DNA of 64,000 nucleotides from Pholiota molesta (Eukaryota > Basidiomycota > Agaricomycetes > Agaricales > Strophariaceae): NCBI GenBank assembly GCA_014925825.1, contig JACGCK010000199.1:17887-81886 (forward strand). Direction: 5' to 3'. Positions 14,365-27,620 of the stretch are shown piece after piece. The position numbers were made by a program, and so were the translations under genes. The notes below the pieces were generated by a model. That model was not told the DNA's origin, did no database searches, and worked only from the letters and a program-made list of their open reading frames with translations. The first letter of the stretch is position 1; each line of letters starts with the position of its first letter.

Positions 14365-15824
14365 GGCAGTAACTTTGACTCTTGAGATGGTTCAATGGTT
14401 TTGCTCTTAGAGGTGAGCGCAAGATAAAGAGGTCTTGGAAATCAGCGATTTGGGAATCCCTTCACATCTCGCATCGCGGCTTTTGAGCATATGACGCTTC
14501 TGATGATATGCCGATTGGTGTCTTCTCGCATTGTTCTCGCAGCCCCATTCAGTGATGGAAATTTGGACGGCACACATGGTCTAGTAGCGGCGTAACGTGA
14601 TTGGGTGGGCACTAGACAAAGCACGAATACACTGTACAACAGGATACAGCTCTTCAGATACACATACCACTACTGGAGGTAATCACTGTTTCATGTTGGT
14701 TTCATGCGGAACAGGAAGGAAACAGTATACTTTGAACAAGTATTATTGGCTTTACCGAATTAAGAACTTCGGGGACGGTCATTATACTTGTTCAAAGTAG
14801 ACTGTTGCCAGCATAAACACCCATGGTCTGAGTCCAGCTGTGAGATGGTGCCACGCAGTTCTTGTAGGTTCCCGACAACAGACCAACTTGAAGCGACCTG
14901 GGTCGAGAGATATCAGTACATTTTCAAGATAGACTGAATGAATGCATTAACCCAGAGCAATGACCATCGAAGTCAAGACCCATATTACTCCCATTCGCTG
15001 GTGCACTTGTTGAACTTGGGTTGAACGTATCTAATGTTGCGCAATTGAAGGGAGCGCGAGTGAATTGAAACTCAAGATCAGCGGAGTTTTTAAAATTCAA
15101 GCACCGATTTGTCACCAGTGCTCAGAAGATCGAGGACATCTGGGATACTGCACATATTGCGGCACGCAGATGCTACTGGTCATCAGGCTCAGCATGCTCT
15201 CTCAGGAATAGGCTGTGTTTCAAGTTTTAAGTAGTAAGTATCATCAGGGCGTCTAGATATTGGCAGTGCATGTCATTTGCACGGCTCCCCGCCTTAAATC
15301 TTTTGGCTTGAGCAACGGTCTCAACGGTCTCAGCTAAGTATTCCTAGCTCTGATATTTTCGACTTGATTCTTGACGATCGCGAGCATGAGCGATTTGTGA
15401 ATGATGCTAAAAATCAATAAATTGATTGCCTTGTGATTGCCATTCAATGTTGATTGGCCATTAAATATTTCACGGATGGGCGAAGAATTTTTGGCAGCAC
15501 AACTCCCCTCAAAACTTGGTCTTCAGTTGACAGAGAAGCTCTCACACATTGCAAACTCTCACTGACCACCAGTCAACCTCCAGCTGCCACCTTCAGTGCT
15601 GCTGCATAGAACGGAGATGCCAGTGTGGCCTTATTTGGCTGCAACCTTCCGGTGCCGAGCGGATCTTGCCGAGGCCACAGGCCACAGGCCAGCTCGCTGG
15701 ACGCGACGTTCTCCAGACTCCCCAGTGCTTAACTGCTCGACAAAACCTTGATTCTCGAGATCGTCTGTCCTCAGCCCGACCTTGTGTCATATCTAGACTA
15801 GATGTTGACGCGAGAACTAGCTCT
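14365..15824. other. Divergent intergenic region with a small inverted repeat
   Basis: No supported gene. A 15-bp perfect inverted repeat (14729-14743 with 14784-14798; ACTTTGAACAAGTAT) extends imperfectly to about 25 bp and could be a tiny MITE of about 95 bp. The minus strand at 14924-15115 has a coding-like ORF with a plausible donor, but I recognise nothing in it. The last few hundred bases should hold the promoter of the gene starting near 15825. Confidence 0.45.
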
Positions 15825-18800
15825 ATGAACATAACTCTTCCCCAACTCACCATCCAGACCTTTCTCAATCCCTTTGAAATCTATTCTGACCAACGAGAGC
15901 ATGGCTACAAGAACAGATCGCGTTATGTTCGTCTGCCTCGAGTCACCCCCGCAGGAGGAGGCTTAATTGCCAGAAGTGAAGATGCAGTTCGATGTGCAGT
16001 TACTGGAAAGGAATGTAAGGGGAATGCGTGCTGAAATCCCGTGAAAGCGCTGACAATATCTGTGTTAGCGCTCAGAATCTTGCACGTATCAGAGCCGTCC
16101 AGGGAGGCCCCAATGAACACAAGTTTGCGATTGGGAAAGGAGGTTACCGAATCGACGCGTCGCGCAACTTTTGGGAATCGAGTGGGTTGAAGATCGACAG
16201 TGCAAGCACCGACATTGCATGGGCGCATGGCCGTATGTTTATCTCTCATTTCTGCGTTGTGTTTCTGATGACCCAGTCAGCTTTATCGAATAAAATCCTC
16301 ACGACTGCTCGGAATGGTGAGCTCATAATGTGGGACATCAATAAATCTGGAGCGAGCAAGCTTGGTGCGTCAGCTCCCTTTGATTTCGAAACGACCTTTC
16401 TCAAGGGCTTCAAGAACGGCGAACCAAGGACCATATTCGTTCCATCAACAAGATGTCGTTGTCCCATGTTGTGGACCATTATTGCATAACTGGTTCTGCC
16501 GATGGACACATGCGAGTCTGGGTAAGAACCCATAGTTTTCTTTGTCGAATTCAGTCTCATGGGATTGTAGGATCTGCGAACAATGTCAAAATCTATCATG
16601 CGTATCGCCCATCCGACATCCATACGAAGTCTTGTTTTTTCGCCAAGCCTCCTGCAACCACTACAGGCTGTAGTGGGTCTCGACAATGGGTCCATTTATC
16701 GGTCAGTAACCTACCCTTTCTCTCGAACTTTCCTGACTCGTATATCAGATGGGATTTGAAAATGGGTCAACGAGGGCAGCTAGATAAACTTCCCGTGGCG
16801 CACAGCTCCTCTGTTACAACTCTCGACTGGTACTCCGGCAGCGGCGTAGCGGGATCGATTGGCGTTCCTGGCCCAGTCGACACTGCTGGAAATGGTCTAG
16901 GATGGCTCGTAAGCGGAGGGTTAGACAGATGTGTCAAAGTGTGGGACTTGACAGCTCCAAGCGCAAATGTCCACATCCCACACAAGCCTACGTATACCCT
17001 CCACGCTCCGTTCCCTATCCGCCGCCTAGCCTGGCGCCCGGGCTACGAATGCGAGCTCGCCATCGTCTCGAACACCGACTATTCCACGCATACGCTTGAC
17101 GTCTCATCAAGCAATCCTGCCGCCAACCCTCCGGGGTCGCTTACGCGAGTGAACAGCGGCTTGGGACTGGACGCGATCATGCGCAGTGGAGGCGCGGCTC
17201 CAGGACATCACCCCCATCAGCACGAGTATTCGCTAGGGGGAAAAGATAAACCACAGCACCTCGGTGTCCCAGGACAAACTGGCGCCGGTGGAGAAGGGAA
17301 AGCGTTGTTTGCATCTTCGGGAGACGCGGTGGAAATCTGGGATGTGCGGCGAGGTTGGATTGCCAAGTGGCGCGTAACAGGATCAGCGAATGAGGGCGGG
17401 GCTACTGGTATGTCTCTAGCCTTTGCTGAGAATATGCATGCTGACCATTCTTTACAGATATTGCATTTGGCGATTCACATGCGCTCTGGACTCAACATGC
17501 AAGTGGAGCCTTCTCCCAGCTTGACCTGCGCGACGCGACGAAGCCTATTGATTCGATACCCCGTGCGGCCGCGACGTGGGACGTTACGGGATCGATGGCC
17601 TTCGTTGTTGATAATGTCGAGCGATGGGAAGTGCCCTATGATGATATGTGCGTGATTCAAGTTGGCTTTATCCAATGACGTTGCTTACAAGAAAAATAGT
17701 CTTCCAGAGCAACGAATATCCACAGAACTGCGAAAGCCTGCGGTTAAAGGGCTGGGTGACATTCCAGCGAGGATTACGACGCAGGCAATTGCGACGTATG
17801 CAAATGAATTTGCGAGCTTTGATACGGCGATATTCACGACTCTTGCCAAGAGGTATATTTTTGAAGGTCGTGATCGAAAGGATATTTGTGCGTATAACGC
17901 CGGAGTACGTATTGATTTTTTTATTTGTGTTGAAGCCAGAATCTACAACTTCATGGACAGGTTGCAATGTCAGCGAATCACCCATCCGCAGCGCAAGCAT
18001 GGCTCCTCCTTGGCACATGTCTCGCACAATACATCCCAGCTTCACCTTCGCCTCCACCTCTCAACACATCCAAAGCCCAGCCCGACAATTTTCAGAAAAT
18101 CTCGACACAATCAGAGCCTTCTCCGCCTTTTTACGCTTCCACGAGTAACTATAAGTTTCCTGCGTCTGCAAGTGCGGGTGCCTCGCCTGACGCTACTAGC
18201 GGTAACACCCCCAGTCCGGTCAGACGACCCGCAAGTGCCTCTGTTTCTGGTTCCCGACTGTCCAGTTACACAAGCGCCCTCTCCACCTCTGCCACCAATT
18301 CTCGCTCACGAACTACCCCGACATCCTCCACTGCCTCCTCTCCGCACCATCATCCTGTCCCCCTCCCAGCTCTGACCTTAAGTGCCCGACGAAGCTCTGT
18401 CTTCACGCGCCGAGGTTCGATCGACACCAGTGCCCCGGGGAGTGCAGGATCTCCACTAGTGTCATCGTCTTCATCGATGCTGCTCCGCCGCCCTTCGCTG
18501 CCAGTCACTCCGCTGCAGGGTACAAGCCCCAGTGAAAGAAGTAGCAGCAGCATGCGCCATATTGGGGAAGGCGTTCTGGATGACTCGGACTCGGACGAAT
18601 CCGAGTTTGCTGGCGATGGAGAGGATGAGGGCGAAGAGACTGCCGGCGCCAATTCGAGCGATGATTACAACGACGGCGCGAATGCGCAAGGAGTAGGCAA
18701 CAGGGTGTCTTTGCTTGGATTGAGCGCGCCGAGGCCATTCCCAACTCCAAGTCCGTTGTCGAGGGTCATGAGACGTCGAGCGTGGACAGAGGATGAAGAT

Positions 18801-20523
18801 GGCGAGGAAACCGCGGAGAGCGATGAAAACAGGAGCAGGGACAGCGATGCAGATGATAGTGATATTGATGAGGGGCACGAGATGTTTAAGGAGGTGAATG
18901 GAGGGGACGACTATATGCCGTCTTCGCAGTCGACGGACTCGGATTCGACAGGGGAGGACAAAGATGACGATCGCCCGCTGCAGAAACGACCGAGAGGGTC
19001 TTCGAATGCGCGCCCACGCCGCTGGGGCGCGACGCATAGTAAAACGCGCAGCAGAAGCTCGACGGTCGCCTCTCTCGCTGCGCCTCCGCGAGGGCTCACA
19101 CACCAAGATTCGCAAAGCAGTATACGCACCGTCACTGCTGCAGGTGGTGACACACCCCTCAACGACAGAGCCAACGACCGCGAAGGCGGCGATAGCACAG
19201 CTGATGCCAAGGATTTTGCGACGCGGTATCGATCTCCGGGGGATACGACGGTGGTCCATACCCGGGTGAAGTCGCATACGCCGCTAGATCTTATGTTGAA
19301 CCCAGTGGCGGCAAAAGTTGCTGCGAGTCTAACGAATGCAGGCGTGGGTTCTCTTGGTGGCTCTGGAGCGGACAAGGCACACGATAAGGAGAAGGACAGG
19401 GCTGCAGGAAAAGAAGTAGGAGCGGATAATTCACCGAATCGCACTCAAATGACGGAGCGCCGCATAGAGAGTATACGTGCAGAGGATAGGCGGTTTAGGG
19501 AGACGACTTTGCGCGCTTTGAAGGATGCGTTAGAGGAATTTGCTGATGAGGTAATTCAATCCTTTTTAGCTTTATCGGGCAGGATTCTGATATCTTTTTC
19601 TACAGGGAGACGTTCAGATGTGTGCAATGCTGGCTCTGGTTGCACCCAAAGAGCTGGATCTTTCACAAGCGCGCGTGACACGCTTCCTAGACTCCTATAT
19701 TGGTGAGCAATTTCTTGTTTTAATGACATTTTGAATGCATACCGACGCCTTTAGGACGCATCGCAGAACTTCTTACACGCCTACAATTGCATACATGTGC
19801 CGCATATTTGCGTAAATATTCAGGTATCGAAGATGTTCGCAAGGCAACTATGGTGCGTTCAAGTTATTTGGCTCTCTAGTGTGAGATTTTCTCTTATTCA
19901 TTCACCTTCTCTTTTCATTTCTAGCTTGAGACGATAATCTATACTTCGTGTGGAAAATGCCGGAAGCCGCTACTGAAATCAACAGCAACTATGAGAGGTA
20001 TGATCACAAACAAAGGCGCGTTCTCGTACTGTGCAGCTTGCAAACAATCTGTCATGGCTTGTTCCATCTGGTTAGTCTCGTGCTCTCTGCGCACAATCGC
20101 ACCTCACTCATCTTGTCTCCTTTCTACAGCCGCCTCCCCGTTCGTACATTGCTTTTCCAATGTTCCGTGTGCAATCACGGAGGCCATCAGGAGTGTTACG
20201 TCCAATACTACGCTCAGCACCAAATGGTTGAACTACCCAGCTCTTTTTTGCCGTCTGATGATCGGGGCCGGTCGCCAGTGCGCCAACCCACACAGACAAC
20301 CTCGGCTCAGGATGATTCGGCTTCAACGATCAGCGATAACCAAAGCATTACAACTGAATCAAGCACGACGATTTCAGTGCAGAACAACCCCGTTGAGACG
20401 ATGCCTGCGCTGAGCCCTGTTAGTAGTAATGCTCGAAAATTGGAAGGACGTCCGTGTGCAGCTGGGTGCGGACATTTCTGCTGGGCAGCCAACGCGTCTG
20501 ATCGTGTTACGGATATTGCATAA
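15825..20523 (+). CDS. RTC1: WDR24/Rtc1-type GATOR2 (SEACAT) subunit: WD40 repeats plus C-terminal RING-like zinc domain
   Basis: Subunit of the vacuole/lysosome-associated SEA complex (GATOR2), which relays amino-acid sufficiency to TORC1. N-terminal WD repeats carry the family signatures NGELIMWDINKSG, ITGSADGHMRVW, VVGLDNGSIYR|WDLKMGQRG and GGLDRCVKVWD. A long Ser-rich, acidic, disordered linker follows (18.0-19.5 kb). The protein ends with a helical stretch and a Cys-rich domain (CGKCRKPL, YCAACKQSVMACSIC, FQCSVCNHGGHQECY, CAAGCGHFCW) typical of WDR24/WDR59. At least nine introns; the start at 15825 (MNITLPQLTIQTFLNPFE) is the likeliest, though in-frame ATGs exist upstream. Anomaly: the frame breaks at a C4 run (16108-16111), between SLRILHVSEPSRE and NEHKFAIGKGGYRID. 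One extra C restores it. A 17-nt GT...AG excision would also do so but is implausibly short. Confidence 0.88.
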
Positions 20524-20726
20524 TGTTTCGTGTATCATAGTTGTATCTTGTATTCTTATGGATGTACTGATAGTCTATAGATGTCATCAAATTTTTATCC
20601 CTGCTTCAAAACGGAGGTTGGAAGTGCCTATAAACTAAGGCAGGATATATGTAGCAACCATACAAAATGTTATACATACATTTTGTTTTACATTAATAAA
20701 GCGATTCAAAGCCAAAAAATCTATGG

Positions 20727-23054
20727 CTAGGTCATTGAAAAGAATATGCAAATCAGACTTGTCAACAAGGTCCAGTGGGATGAACTCGACGACCTCGCCA
20801 GAGAACCTGAATGAGTCGTAGAACTTGAGGAAGTGGTTCCTGCTGGTGCGCTTTGTCCCACAATAGTGAAGTCCCTAAACATTTGCGCAGCAGCTTGGCC
20901 GTAATCTAAATTTCCGGACTTACATGCAGGTGATAAGACAAAGTATGTATCATCGAATATTCGAATCGACTCACTTTATACGCTGGAACTTCATGACCGG
21001 CCCCGAAAACACGGATGTAGGTGAAATTGCCAGACTGTTTAAATTGGCCGGCTACTTCGCCAGATACATTGTAATCCTGGAATTTTTGGTTGTTATAATC
21101 TGAAGAGAACTTGGTATTAAGGTTTGCGATCTGGAATTCAGGAGTTAATCACGGTGTTGCTTTGATGCGAGAAAGGCTTACCATGTCCTCAACCCCCATG
21201 TAATTGACGATATAGTCCTACGATGCGATCAGCGATGGAATGCGGATTATAGAAAAGATAATATCATACAGCATCTCCATTGTAGATAAGAGTTCGAACC
21301 TGCCGAATTTTCAGACAAAAAGCATCTTAGCGAGTAGAGGAATCCACCTACACCGGCATTGATCACGGTTTCAAGATCGGGGCGAGAATTTCTCATCCAA
21401 TCACCTATCATGAGTGTCAGATACCGAAGGCAATAGGAGATACCTCAACGCGTACCGGTGAGAGCAAATTGATCATAGACTGGCATGCTAGATTCGGTGA
21501 AGTTGAAGGCTGCATCAGCGCCTATCGAACTCGCAACAGAAGACAGATAGTTATCAAATTCAGGAGGGTAGGGATCGGGATTAGCTGCCAGCACGAAATA
21601 ATACTGAGTTTCGGGGTGTGAGAATCAAATGTGAAGTGAAGGTTATGGAAAGAAAATCGCTCACATCGAAATCACCCGCAAGAGGGCCAAGAACGTTATT
21701 GTTGCAGCTGTCCTGGGCAGCCGAACACACTGTGTTGTTGCCATTTGCATAGCATGCTTTGATCTAGCAACTAATATAAGCAAGATGAATCTTTATTATC
21801 ATCGAAGATTGGCCTACCATGTCTTCGCAGCCATTTGGTTCCGTCAATGATTTATTAGCGGACGCGATGATAGAGGAAGAGACTAGAGGGTGGTACGGGT
21901 TATTAGCTGCGTACGCGACGTATCCCGGATATTGCGACAGAGGGTCCTATTTGTTCAGCTTGTAAGAACAGTATCCTACTGGCTTCCATATGGATTTGAA
22001 GCAGGTCTTCACTTACTGTAAGACCGTTGCCGATCGCTAAGGCTTTGAGGTTGAGCGTTATTCCCGAAATCGTTCCATTAGCAATAGCGGCGTTCTGGTC
22101 CAAAAAATGTCTGAAATAAAGATGTGTCTTGAGCCAAAGAGGCGATGAACACAGGTTGAAATATTCTTACGCCGCAAACGTTGGCGCATAATGCCCACCA
22201 TAACTGTAGTCAATGTGTTTGAAGGAGTCATTCATATTTTAGTTATAATTTTCTACTCACGACTCGGCCCAGATGGCAAGGTCTCTGGTTTGATACTTGG
22301 TGAATTTCGGGTCCGACAAAAATATCTGTAAAAACGACCAAATATCTGCGGCCGCTTGCTGTGAAGTCCCCACTCGGTCGAGACTGCCATGCGAGAACCC
22401 AGTACCGACAGGTTGATCAATATAGATGATATTTGATTCATTGTTCCATGAATAAGGATTGAGAACGACCGTAGAGCTATCATTCGTGATTCGACATGGG
22501 CCGTGCTCTTGAAAGAGGCCGATCATACTTGAGCTTCCGGGCTATGAGAGTTTTCATGAGTCGATGTCATGGAAACGTTAGGTAGTTGGGCATATCACTG
22601 ACTCCTCCGTTAAACCAGAGGGTCAATGGGGCTGTATCGGGACTATTACGAGCCGCGAAGAACCAAAACCTGGAAAGAAAGAGATTGTAATGATCAGAAT
22701 TATCGAGAAAAAACCTAGGCGTACCAAATACTGTCCGTTACGGTAAGATCTCCATATCCTGAAGCTTGATAAACATTGGGAGTCGTTTCTGACAGAGTCG
22801 AAACGTCATCATTACATGTGTAAAGGAACGAGTAGAGCAGATGTCATACCGCAGATTCCCGAATTTTCGACAAAACGAAGCTTGCCAGCGGTGACGTTTG
22901 AGGCTGCCAGTCGTGACGGCGACGTATGTGTCTGTGAACGTTGTGGGACGCCCCCCAAGATACCACCAACCACGGGAACCTGTCCGCAGAGTACAGAAGA
23001 AGGTCCCAGACTCAGAGCCAGCAACGTTAGAAGAGGGAGCAAAGGGAGCAACAT
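20727..23054 (-). CDS. Secreted, probably GPI-anchored serine carboxypeptidase (peptidase family S10)
   Basis: Removes C-terminal residues from extracellular peptides at acidic pH. The start at 23054 (MLLPLLPLLTLLALSLG) gives an ideal signal peptide. Upstream in-frame sequence has only a TTG. S10 landmarks: ENSGIC|ETTPNVYQASGYGD, WFNGG|PGSSSMIGLF (oxyanion), IIYIDQPVGTGFSHG, and the nucleophile elbow AES|YGGHYAP split by an intron. The catalytic Asp lies in LIYNGDA|DYIVNYMG (about 21.2 kb) and the His in FGAGHEVPAY (about 21.0 kb). The triad is complete. About ten introns. The C-terminus is a Ser/Thr tract followed by a hydrophobic tail (LLTSLICIFFSMT), as in GPI-anchored proteins. I see no frame break. 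Confidence 0.87.
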
Positions 23055-24639
23055 GGTGGGTAATGCCCACGTCGTGATGGTCGTACAGAAGGCCCTTGCC
23101 AACTTTGTAGTTGAACTTCAGTGATGGGGACGATGTACTTGGCACAGCATAGTAGCATTTCATCCAGATTTCATCACATTCCGAGCGACGCGGAGTCGCG
23201 GACTACGGCAGCGCGGATAATTATAGCCGATGAAAAGCCAAGGCAGTCTCATTGTTTCAAGATAAATTCACATCCTGTTCAATAGCATTGGAGCTTTCAA
23301 ATTCGAGGTTTGAGAGCGAACTTACTAATGCAAGGTTCCTTGAAATCAGCGAGAATATAAGCTGCAACTAGTTGAGTTGATGCACAGTCGATGTCGGTGA
23401 CAGAAGCAGACTCGGACACAATGTTACGGTAGCTTGATTGGGGCGCTGCTGGAGCATAATTCTCGGGCGAGGCATTATGCATGAACGTGAATATTTCGCG
23501 AATGCACAGCGCGCAAGTGAATATTTCTGCGTACGAGCCCAGTGGGTGTATTGAATGCTTGAGCGCTTGCATGCTGCAGAAATTATAACCCTGGAACGCG
23601 CATGTGCGCCATCAGCAAAAAAGCAGTTTTAATATCGCCTAGATATGATCCATGCATAATGAATTTCAGCTTGAGTATAAGTATGCGAACACCATGATGT
23701 GAGCTTTTACCCATCTTGTAATGTAGCTACGGTTATTATACCCGTTCGGATTGCATTCTGATGCCTCAGAAATATTGTGTACCCATACAAGGATATTAGA
23801 ATTATTTCATTACCATTGCAATGAGGGTAGTCACAACTCCAATACAAACGTTTCCAAAGTACCACAAGCTTAGGAGACAAAGTCTGTTAAATCTTAATTG
23901 GGTTAGAAGGTTTCCTGGGATTACAACTACCATAGTTATCTTCATAAGCTATTTGGACAATATTTGGAATGACTTTTACGGACTGTATTTCACAGTCCAT
24001 CCAATTTACAGTGTTGCATGGGATTTTACAGCTACAAGATAGAGAATACAATGGAATTTATTTGTAAAGTTTTCGAAAGCTTTTCAAAGACTTGTAACTC
24101 TCAAATTCCTCGCGTAGAATTCCAGCTCAACAAACCCTTGTAATGATCACTTACATTCTAATGGATTCTATTATAGAAATGCCTTGCAAACGTCAGAAGT
24201 GTTCCGAGAATTTTATGACATTGTGATAAAGCCTCTATTACCCTACGTTTGTGACCAATGTATGGGATCTTAGCAAAACGTACAGGATTCCTTCAGGCGC
24301 TTTTTTGGCGATGGCGCACGTCGAGCAAAAACGCCTGACTTGTTGAAATAAGGAAATTATGACGCAGTGTGACGCGTTGACGCGTGACATTATCCCTCGT
24401 GTTTGGTTTCCCTGGATTCTCATTCCCAGCAGCGTCCATCAAGCGTCCATCTCATTCTCATCTTGCTCTCATCTTTTATCTATCGCGACTCTAATCTAAT
24501 GACATCCGCTGCTTCATAATTTGACGACAAACTCTGACGACTATCTATTATCTTGGTGTTGCTTCTGCGTGTTACTTTCTCTATTCCTTGTTCGACTCGT
24601 TCTTGTCTCTGAATCGGTTAAACCCAACATCGAGGATTC
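23055..24639. other. Intergenic region, mostly AT-rich
   Basis: Contains the promoters of the divergent neighbours. A 91-codon ATG-initiated minus-strand ORF (23572-23297) lies just upstream of the carboxypeptidase, but it has no recognisable domain and splicing from its possible donor reaches a stop at once. From 23.6 to 24.3 kb I see nothing but AT-rich sequence. An ACGCGT word, the MCB-type motif, occurs near 24380 (TTGACGCGTGACA). Confidence 0.4.
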
Positions 24640-27620
24640 ATGGCAGCCACTGCCATATTTCCCAGTTCACCTTCTCGACACTCGGCCAAACCATCCCCAA
24701 CACCCCCAATGCACATCCATACGCAATCAAGACGACCTCAACCACACTTCTATCGCGTTCAAGCTCCAATCCCGCGCATGCAGCCAATGCCATCCATCGC
24801 TATGTGCCCCCAGCATCACCTTCACCTTCCCCTATCTCTCCCACTTCGGGGATGGATGGGATAGAGGACGTAGAACGGAGCGCAGAGTCGCACAGATCCA
24901 ACGGAAGCATGGGGATGGGCAGGAAGGGAAAGCATAGATACAGCAGGAGTCTAACAGATGGGCCCATGCCTGTTCCAATACCACCCGGAGTAGTCAACAA
25001 CGCCACGAAATCGTATACGGGCTACTCGCGTTCCACGACGCCTTCTCACCATATCCGCGAACGCGCCAGGTCTCTCGTCAGCGAGCCGGATGACGACGAG
25101 ACTCCACGCCGTCGACCCAATTCGGCTGCCTCGAATGGCGCAAGCCTTGATTTCAACTCGAGACAAAGCCTCAATAACGGCGACCTTTCCGATGACGAAG
25201 GCGAAGGCGAGTTCGATGTCGAAGGTGTCACTCTCCGCCGCCGCGCTGCACGCATCAGGCCTCGCACGCGCAGCCGTCATTCCAGCATGTCCAGCAATTC
25301 CAGTATTTCCAGTTCTGCTTCGGGAAGAGTCCGCGAGATGGTCGTCGAGCTCGAGCGTTCGTCGTCCTTGTTGACCAACGGGCAGTCACAGGGCAGACTG
25401 GACGAGGAAGGTACCGCGTCGTCGCGCTCCAGCTCACCGACAAAGGCGTCGTTCATCCGGCCGACTGATGGCTCGCCTTCGAAGCATGCTGGGGGCCGCT
25501 CGCTCCCGCAGCGGCCTAGCGTGAATGATCTCTTTGCGGATAGGGAGGTAGAGGCGAAGGAGACGGATGAGACTATCATGCGTGTCGCGAAGAAGAACGT
25601 GAAAGGCCGCGAGCCGCGATTGCTTCCCTTCCCACCTACCGCCTCTGCGAATCCGGGCATGATGCCAGGTGGTATCTTAACACCAGTGCATACCGGTATG
25701 TGATTCCAGACCGTACAATAATATTAAACATTAACGATACTTGCATTGACCTAATAGGCGCTGAATATCCGCTCCCAGGCAGTCCCGAGCAGCAGTACCT
25801 CCAGCAGCAATACCACGGCCCCGGGACTACGAGCTCGGCTTCCGCCACGCCGCGTCCCCACACGCGCAGACCTTCGTCGTGCGGCACGCGCCCAGCCCGT
25901 CGCACCGCGCCCCCACCGCCACCGCCGACGGCGCCGGCAGACCGACGCGCCTCCTCCCGTACCCGCCCGTCACCGCGGAGACGGCGCTGCACCACCCGCG
26001 CCCGCGGCGCGCCGTCGGCGTGAGCGACCGCGATGCGGACGGCGGGGACGCGGACACGTCGCAGACGAGCGTGGAGGGCGACGGGACGTACGTGACGCCG
26101 CCGGAGTCGCTGGCGTCCGCGTTCACGTCGGACTCGAGCCCGCTGGGCGGCGCGGACGACGAGGGCGGCGAGGGCGAGCGGAGCATGGCGGAGCTGCTCG
26201 CGGCGCAGGCGGAAGGCGCGCACCGCCCCGCGGCGGTCTCGGGCGCGGAGGCGTGGGAGCTTGCGCTCGGGGACACGGTGAAGCGCGTCGGCGAGGCGCA
26301 GCAGCCCGGGCCCGCTGTGCGGAAGGCGCGCGCGAGTGTGGTGGGGTCGCAGAGGGAGATCGGGAGGAAGGCGGGGCGCGCGGGGACGGGGGGGACGATC
26401 CCGGCCGCCGTGGGCGCGGGGACGGGGCGGGAGAAGGAGATTCTGCGCCGGCCGGGGATCCTGGGCCTGTTCGACGAGGTGCATGCGGAACCAGCGGAGG
26501 ATGAGGTTGATGGGCAGAGGGCGGAGGGCGAAGCATGGAAGGAGGCTATCGATGAGCCTACCGACGACGCGGACGAGAAGAGACGGTTGGACGAGAGGAG
26601 GCGGGAGCTCGAGGCGCAAGCGCAGGATATCGATGGCAAGTCGAAGGCCGTCGACGAAAGGTTTAAAGCTATGGATGAAATGAGGGAGGAAGTCGATGCC
26701 AAGGGCCGGGAGGTTGAAGAACGAGCAAAGGATATCGAAGAGCGGATGAAGAAGCTGGATGATCTCCAAATCGAACTGGACGTCCGCGAATGCTCCCTCG
26801 TCTCACGCGAAGAGACCGTCTCGCACAGAGAGCAGTGTGTCGACGAAGAAGTGGAACTGAAGACTCAATTGAAAGCGGCCGACCGCGACCTCAGCATCCT
26901 GCGCGCGGACGATATGGAAGCGGCTCTGCGCGTCCGTGAGGAGGCGCTGGAGCAGCGTATCCTTGTCGTCACCGCGCGCGAGGAGGCCGTGAGGCTCAAG
27001 GAGGAGAGCTTCGTCGAACGGGAGGAGATGCTCCACAAGGCTGAAGAGAGTCTCCAGACGGCGGAGAAGCAGCTGGACGATCGCGAGAAGGGTTTGGCGG
27101 ATGCTGAGCTGGACTTGACTGCCAGGGAGCTTCGTTTACAGGCCCAGAAAACGTTGGGCGAGGAGGAAGAGGAGAAAGGTGTGTATGCCGCTGTCGATGG
27201 AGAGATCCAAACGCCAGGAGCACCCCCACACCGGAGCAGATTGAAGAACGTCCAACTGATCGGCACACGAGTATTGGCATCGATATTCTTCGCCGATGCT
27301 GGGGAACTTTTTTCCTCCCTGTCATTGGGGAGGGACGTACTCCTGCGTTCCTGCGCGCACCCTCTACCCCTTCCACCGCGGCCTCTTCCAGCTCAGCCTC
27401 ATCTGCTTCGGCTAGGGATGCTGCTGGTTCACCAAGGTCAGGGTCCTTGCACAATCGACATCGGACGCCCACATGGGCTGTCCGACGTGATGCGTTCCTG
27501 GGTCGCTTTATGGGAGGCCCCGGTGGGCTGACAGATGGATATTTGGTGCTTATGGGTATTGGAGTGTGCGTTATCGTTTTACGCGTTCTTGGAAGGAGGG
27601 GTTGGCCCATGCGCCGCTGA
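24640..27620 (+). CDS. Large coiled-coil protein with C-terminal transmembrane segment, function unknown
   Basis: Two exons (24640-25695, 25758-27620). The N-terminal half is Ser/Pro/Arg-rich and disordered (RTRSRHSSMSSNSS). The middle, 26.5-27.15 kb, is a heptad-like coiled coil of repeated RE.L..R segments (VREEALEQ, AREEAVRL, EREEMLHK, DREKGLAD). The extreme C-terminus, in another frame, reads GYLVLMGIGVCVIVLRVLGRR, a membrane anchor, which would make it a tethered coiled-coil protein. The continuous protein requires one extra C at each of three C runs: 24703-24707, 25819-25822 and 27223-27227. Both exons plus three bases total 2922 nt (973 aa). The first correction depends on the start; the alternative ATG at 24852 avoids it. 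GC content is very high around 25.9-26.5 kb. Confidence 0.7.

Noticed and set aside
14924..15115. Possible minus-strand gene between the aminopeptidase homologue and Rtc1
   Set aside because: Short, with only one plausible donor and no recognisable protein; not enough to call.
23297..23572. 91-codon minus-strand ORF upstream of the carboxypeptidase
   Set aside because: No domain or signal peptide, and its possible splice leads directly to a stop.
25636..26769. Long minus-strand open frame (377 codons) opposite the coiled-coil gene
   Set aside because: Mirror image of a GC-rich coding region; its Pro/Arg/Ala-rich translation has no domain, while the plus strand has a clear coiled coil.
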